From the NCBI GenBank assembly GCA_030272585.1, contig BSYQ01000001.1:6014001-6078000 (forward strand): 64,000 nt of DNA, written 5' to 3'. Below the pieces are notes generated by a model, which was given only the letters and a program-made list of their open reading frames with translations, was not told where the DNA came from and did no database searches. This document shows positions 58,074 through 64,000 of the stretch, piece by piece. This stretch comes from Bryopsis sp. KO-2023. Taxonomy: Eukaryota > Chlorophyta > Ulvophyceae > Bryopsidales > Bryopsidaceae. The stretch's first letter is position 1. Every line of letters begins with the position of its first letter. The translations under genes were made by a program, and so were the position numbers.

Positions 58074-60716
58074 TCATGCATCTTGTAAATTGCTCCCTCC
58101 CGAAACGTTGTTCAACTGATTAACAACCGGTATGCTGAAAGTTGCAGGAAAGTCACCTCTGGAGCACACGGTGGCATTATCATCCAGAATGCATTTCATG
58201 GTGTTGTAAACATAGGATGGCCGATAGCAAGGCACGGGTGGTACATTGTCACACCCGCTCTCGAACCCCTCAGCACAGCATGATTCCTGTGTTTCCCATC
58301 CTCGAGCTATCCACAACAAGAAAAGCAGGTTCTCTTTCAGATTACCTTCAGATCATGCTTCTTAAGATGCCCCCACCCCCCCTCTCTCTTCTCTTCGATA
58401 TCTTTTATAAAAATCTGCTTCATCCACTGCTAACCAAACCTGTAATGCAAAACTCGCCGCTCATCTCGACACACATCTTCAGCGGCCAATACTTTGCGTA
58501 CCAGCACTTTGGAGGTGGTTTCCCATTTTCCATGGCACATCCTTGGATATCAAAACACCACCATTCATAAATTTTTGGAAAGATCAATGCAGAAGATCAC
58601 TGATGGGACCAATCCAGGTCTCTCACCTCCATCAAAAGCAGAATTGCAACATTCCTCCAAAGATGGCCACACTCCATGCCCTGTCAAATTTGTGTCTGCA
58701 TGATCAGCCACCATCAATTCATTTCTATGCCATTGAGGATGCATTCAGTCATATCCAACTGTTCTGACCTTGATGGCATTTCGTGTCATCCCTCCAGCAG
58801 GTCCTTCCCTGGTAATTTTTCACCACATAGCATTCCCCATGTTCCGGATCGCAGCCACTCTCAAAAGCATTGCCAGGAGCACAGCACTCATCCATCGTTG
58901 GCCAAGACCTCCATGCTGCAGTGACGTTGTGAAAAGAAATTTAAAATTGTTCCACGATTCCAGGAAACCAACACTCCCAAGACTGAGAAAGACCCAGTCC
59001 CCTCTCAACCCCCCAAAGCATTGTATTTAACCTAAATAGCATCCGGTTATTTGGTAGGGGGGAGTTAAAAAACCCCATATGAATTCATAAGCCTCATTGT
59101 GTGTGTGTGCAAGTATTTTGGCAGAAGGCACACCTATGCTGCATTCCGACGGCCTGCATTCTTTCTTGCATGAGGGATGGTGGTGGAATCCATCCATAGT
59201 AAAGCAGCACTCCTCATCCTCAGAGGGATTCTCCCCATCAGCGGATGTATCGATCCGATTCAACTCCACATCTGAGTCTGCAACGACAGAAAACCCATCA
59301 TTCAATCCATACCCCATCCTCTTATCCTCAGACCACAGCCTGCCACACGAACAGGTGTGACATGTGAATCATTTTACCTTCATTGCTGCTGTTCAGGGTT
59401 TGCTCGGAAACAGATTCAGATGTTGGGGAATTCGTGCGTGGCCTTTGGTATGTGTCCAAATCCCACTCTGAAAGGTAAATATCCATAACAGCAACTGCGT
59501 CTGAGATATCACCGCTCCTCAGCTTCCAGATCGACCCCTCGTCTTCAGATGCGTATCCTGTGGGCAAGAGAGGTTTTGCATCCCACCACACATTCACCCC
59601 AAAGAAAAGCAGGCTGCCATACCTGGAACCCAGATTCATAACAAAAACAATTTGGTTTTCACAATTCTCCCCTCAAAAACAAATTTTCAACGACAGAAAC
59701 TTCCAACACTTGCGCTTTCCTCATTTTTTAAGCTCAAATTCAGTTGAAACATTGGCACACCTGAGCTTGACCCCACCCTCTTTTGGTGAACGGTGTGCAA
59801 CCATCAAAGAATACACAGCTTCTGGTCCTTCCGGGAAGCCCACCCCACCGATGCACTCCTGCCATTCTGAATCTGGGTCTTTTGAGCAGTTCACCTCCAA
59901 CTCAACAGAGTCCTCTATGAGGCTGGCGTAGATCTGAAGCATCTCCCCATTCTTGGCTTCGAACCACAGGACATGGTGCGGCTTGTATACCATTGCAATA
60001 TCCTTCCACTCAACCACACCTCCCCTCAGCAAGTCCAGCTCTCCATTCTTGTTCTCACCAACAAATGTTCCAATATTGTGGATATCCCAAGCAGACCTGA
60101 ACAATTTTCAAATTTTCAGAAGCCACCCAGATAATACACAAAGGATGGGCCATAAACAAAACGGAGTCCTCTTCCAAGAAAAAGCTTTGAAGGGTATTGG
60201 ATAGGATCTTGCGAGTCTGCCGTTGGAGCATTTCTGCCGTTTTGCAATCGAAACATTCCCCGATTGGTGGGTTTCGATGCTTTCGCTGGTGGAGCGTTAC
60301 TTTGCCTACCTGTATATATTCTGACCAAAGAAGAAAATCTGGCCGTTTCTGATATATATGTTTCTGTCCCTGCCGCCGCGCGTTGGGAGGTTATTCTCAA
60401 ATTGTAAGAACACCCTTTCCACGTCCTTAAGCAATTCCACCTCGTCTTCAGACGCAACCTGTGCTGTGCACGACTGCCATCTCCTCCCCAACGCGAGCCT
60501 CCGCCCGCACTTGACCTCTATCAACACAAATCTCAGGTCGCTCGTAACTGCACTCAGACCTCCAATTCGCTCATCCCCCACTGCTCCCCTCGCTTGGAAA
60601 GATATCGGGGCATCCATTGCCCACGCACGATTCTTCAGCACGCCACTGCCCCCCAAAACCACCACGATCGCGAGTGCCATTCGCATCATCCTTCGGCCCC
60701 TCTCTACGCATATCAT
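58074..60716 (-). CDS. Secreted cysteine-rich modular protein, function unknown
   Basis: I do not recognise the whole protein. A signal peptide is likely in exon 1 (60716-60310): basic RGRRMMR, then MALAIVVVLGGSG, then AWA. The N-terminal part has paired segments NGQIFFFGQNIY (exon 1) and GSLLFFGVNVWW (near 59620), which suggests a duplicated domain spread over exons down to about 59390. The C-terminal part holds four diverged Cys modules around a CC pair: EECCFTMDGF (59200), MDECCAPGNAFESGC with GRTCWRDDTKC (58890-58770), LEECCNSAFDG with PKCWYAKYWPLKMC (58660-58440), and QESCCAEGFESGC with MKCILDDNATVC (58300-58150). The spacing resembles the CC/WY modules seen in secreted algal and diatom proteins. 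A cell-surface or matrix role is inferred. Confidence 0.6.
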
Positions 60717-61515
60717 CGTGTCAGGTTCAACTGTTTTCGTGTGTGCGCCGCCGCTTTCACTGCCGAAGGTGATCGCGATACAGCCGTTGGCCTCTTCTCG
60801 TTCTTGAGGAAGCATGGGTCTGGGCATGATGCGACGTTCAGGGCGGAGAGATACCTCGAATCAGCCCCTTTTCCTCTTGGTCATGACGTCTTTTGGTTTG
60901 ATGCACATCGGAGAGGAGATGGCTTGGTTTGGGCATAGTTTTCTTTCTCGCTCCTGGCTTCTGTGTGTGGCTTCGATATCTTATGAGAGGGGTTGATATC
61001 GTTTTTTCTTTTTTCTTTTGATTGACATTCATTGTTTGTAGAAACGGACTTGTGTAATCACGCTTCTGTGTGTGTAATCTTTGTTTGTTTGTTTGTTTGT
61101 TTCTCACTCCGCAATGTTGGCGTGGGATCAACCAGTGCACTTTTCTCTGTTTTATGTTAGGTGTTCCTCCTCGCATCGGCTCCTTTGAGATTCCCTGGCG
61201 AAAAATGCGCCGCCACATCCATACCAACCCTGAACCGCCAAATGCAAGGAAACTGTACCAGTCCTCTCTCAAGCCAGCCTTGGCAGTCATACGAAATGCC
61301 CCAAAAAAGTTGGTAACATTTTCCATCTAGTATCCACAAGAAGTCCACCATGGGTTCGAATCCTTCAAGCAACACTATCGACATGTGGATCCGAAGACCT
61401 CCACTATCGCTCCAGTTCATCGCGCCTTCTTTGGTAAGATCGTGCATGAAAAAAGTCACGCAGTTTTCAGCGAAAACAAGGCTCCGACTGACATGGCGCG
61501 CCTGCATCCTTTCAG
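60717..61515. other. Divergent region between the Cys-rich and GUP1-like genes
   Basis: Contains a short (TTTG)n run near 61081-61101. Upstream exons of the GUP1-like gene may lie in 61150-61450, but none can be joined with confidence. Confidence 0.5.
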
Positions 61516-63918
61516 TTGGTCGGCTATTGTCTGTGTGTAGTGACCGTGAGGTCCTTCACTCTATCAAGAGAGTTTGATGTTGGGGGGAAATTCTATGGTT
61601 CACTCCCTGGACTGAGGCCTGGGTGGATGTGGGGAAGGAGTGTCGATTTGTCAGACATCCAATGGCGAGAATTCAGAGGGAACTTGCCAGTGCTCACCCT
61701 GGTGATGGCTATTTTTGTGGGGATGTCCCGATTGGTAAGACACCTAGCATCAATCTGCTGTTGTAATGGAGATAATACAGCACATCAAATGTTGTGTTTT
61801 GATTGAGCCAGATGTTTCACTCAGACCTTTTGCCACCTTTCACTCTTTTTTTTGTGGCAATCTCAGATTCGAGGTCGCTGCCCTGATTGGACCCTGCACT
61901 TCTATATTGTTTCTTCCTTGGCTTTCGTTGGTGAGTGGGGCTACAGGAAGGACTGCAAATGCGCTGCAAATTGCCAACGACCATAATTCGGTTCTGTTTT
62001 CATTTGATCTTTTTTCCAACGGTGTGCATTCAGGGTATCTCCACGGCTCCTTCACAATTCATGTCATTTTGGCGGCTTTGCTCAATTTTTTCGTGGCAAA
62101 AGCAACTGCAGGGACCATGTTGGGGTAATGAGTCATTCTTTGTAATTTTCCAGCATCAAGTTGAGTTTGTAGAGCAATTATGAGTGCCAAAACTAATGTT
62201 GGGTTGAAGGTCATGTGTGCTGTGATCAGGTCCCTGGCACCGTGGGTGTGCAATTGTTCGATTCTCATCCTAGCGAGGGTTACTGATGGTCTTCCTTTTT
62301 CATGGATGAGGTGGGGAGCTTGATGTTGGGTTGTCTCATTGAACCTAGGAAACGCCACTTCTAATGTTATTTCCCTGAACCAACAGCAGCAGATGTTTTT
62401 ATAGTGCAACAAGGAAAACAGGTTGCATAAAGGGGTGAGTAAGGAAGGGTGACTACATGTTTGCAAAAATTGAAACACTATGAGTTTTCTTGTTGTTTTT
62501 TCAGTCGGCATTTGCATTGGGTCGATACCCTCAAAGGGCCTCTCCGATGGCACATTGGGTTTAACCTGGTGGTGCTGCGGTTCATATCGTTTTCTATGGA
62601 CCATCACTGGATGAAGACTGGCAAGGATACAGCGTCTGCCAAGAAAAACGACTTCAGGGACAGAGGGCTGCTTGATCCACATGCCGGAGTGAAGGTGCAT
62701 TTTTCCCACAGCGATTGCATCCCCTGGAAAACACGGACACAGATTAGGATACTATACTGAATTGAGTTTTGACTTAGTTTCTAGGTAATCCTGGTTTCAT
62801 TCATTTGGTGCTTGAGGGACACAAATCACCAACTCATGCTGCTGTTTAGACAGGCACGAAGCTCGACCCCGCTCCAGCCTGACGAATACAATCTTCTACA
62901 GTTCCTGGTATATGTGCTGTACCCACCACTGTATATTGCAGGCCCTACCTCAACATACAACAACTTCGCGCACCAGCTGAGGAATAGAGGAAGAATATCA
63001 GCAAAGAGAGTAAGCAACACTGGATTTTTGTTGTGTCCCCAACGACAGTCAGGTTTGCACAAAGAAGGCTAACTTTCGGTCCCCTTGTGTTTTTTTTAAT
63101 TTTCAGATTGCAGGGTATGGCGTGCGGTTTTTGGTCGGGATGCTGGTGGTGGAAGCTGTGGCCCACACAATGTATGTGAATTCCATTGCCAAATATCGCC
63201 TGTGGAAAAAGTTTGGTGATTGGGACTCGCTGACTTTGAGTGTTATTGGCTTCTGGGTCTTGATCTTCATGTGGCTGAAGGTATGTCATTCCTGTTCTGA
63301 GACAGACCAGGTCCCCCAACAATCATGTGGTGGTTTGGGAGCTTCAATGGAAGGGTTGTACTTGATCTGTATGAAGAAGTTATGCATCCAGTGAATGGAT
63401 GGCGTTTGACATCTCATCCTTGGGAAATTAGCCTCAAAATATGTTTGCGTGTGTGTGTTTTGGCTTGAGATCGTTCGGGAATTGCTGGGGGGGCTGAAGT
63501 GAATTGGGTTTCCGTGTGCAGTTCTTTGTCATTTGGCGCTTTTTCCGGTTTTGGTCCCTGGCTGATGATGTGGAGCCTCCAGAAAATATGTGCAGATGCT
63601 TGTGCAACAACTATGATATCGAGGTAAGGTATGGTGAGCAATATTTCTGGTGGATATTGGACATTTCCCGAAGCTTCACAAGCCATGGATATGAACCTTG
63701 TGTTGTGGTTGTCTTTTTCCTATCAGGGTTTCTGGAAGAACTGGCATGCATCGTACAATTTGTGGCTGGTACGCTACATCTATCTCCCATTGGGAGGGTC
63801 CAAGATGCGACTGCTGAACGTATGGTGCGTTTTCACATTTGTTGCTCTGTGGCATGATCTGGAGTGGAAGTTGCTTGGGTGGGCATGGATGATGGCAGCT
63901 TTCATTGCCCCGGAAATG
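61516..63918 (+). CDS. GUP1: GUP1-type MBOAT O-acyltransferase, both ends incomplete
   Basis: Exons seen: 61516-61733, 61867-61930, about 62033-62127, 62506-62694, 62852-63010, 63106-63280, 63522-63623 and 63727-63918. The gene runs on past the right edge. It matches yeast and plant GUP1: GLRPGWMWGRSVDLSDIQWREFRGNLP, PLRWHIGFNLVVLRF, YVLYPPLYIAGPTSTYN, WRFFRFWSL, PENMCRC, and the MBOAT core FWKNWHASYNLWLVRYIY with PLGGS, then the catalytic histidine in FVALWHDLEWKLL. GUP1 proteins are multi-span ER membrane enzymes; the yeast one remodels GPI-anchor lipids. The first exon listed starts at an acceptor (TTTCAG), so a short N-terminal exon is missing. A further exon between 62127 and 62506 may also be missing. 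Confidence 0.88.
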
Positions 63919-64000
63919 GTGAGTCAACCGAGACATCTCTGTTCGACTTTCATTTAAATGTTGGGGGAATCTGGTGTAGATACCAAGGAAAATTGCTGAT

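Noticed and set aside
61345-61375. tRNA-like B box GGTTCGAATCC
   Set aside because: No A box, anticodon arm or acceptor stem can be folded around it.

Overview
The window is nuclear DNA of a eukaryote. Nearly every gene is split by short GT-AG introns, intergenic spaces are short, and no operon-like packing is seen. Gene content points to the green lineage: a plant-type third Sec23/Sec24-like protein, a chloroplast PAA1-type copper ATPase, a CreA-family protein with a plastid or lumen leader, a GatA amidotransferase subunit, and a UIEF-like mRNA export adaptor. A unicellular green alga or early streptophyte fits best, but the species cannot be read from the sequence.

Layout, left to right: Sec23/24-like (+, 640-5360); tubulin cofactor E (-, 6144-9030); EF-hand protein kinase (-, 11395-16073); UIEF-like export adaptor (-, 17295-19581); receptor-like kinase with PAN/apple-type modules (+, 20465-26038); CreA-family protein (+, 27168-27887); GatA (-, 28382-30963); a difficult 9 kb zone (about 31-40.4 kb) with exon-like blocks of an unidentified gene and a hairpin-bearing repeat present in two full copies and one fragment; PEX3 (+, 40447-43149); TOPORS-like RING E3 (+, 43890-45183); PAA1-like Cu-ATPase (-, 45378-49834); MTHFSD/COG0212 protein with a PAM2 motif (+, 49986-50989); RS- and proline-rich protein (-, 51339-54747); NUDCD1-like protein (+, 55060-57605); secreted cysteine-rich protein (-, 58074-60716); GUP1-type MBOAT acyltransferase (+, from 61516, running off the right edge).

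The genes are a housekeeping mix (secretion, tubulin folding, mRNA export, peroxisome membrane assembly, plastid copper and translation) and do not form one pathway. The more unusual items are the PAN-module kinase with a divergent kinase domain, the PAM2 motif fused to a folate-cycloligase-like protein, altered catalytic motifs in the Cu-ATPase, a NUDCD1-like protein that appears to lack its CS domain, and the 34.8-38.7 kb repeat family. No tRNA, rRNA, CRISPR array or intact transposon was found. Exon joins were made by eye from GT/AG sites and open frames, so individual boundaries may be wrong by a few bases.
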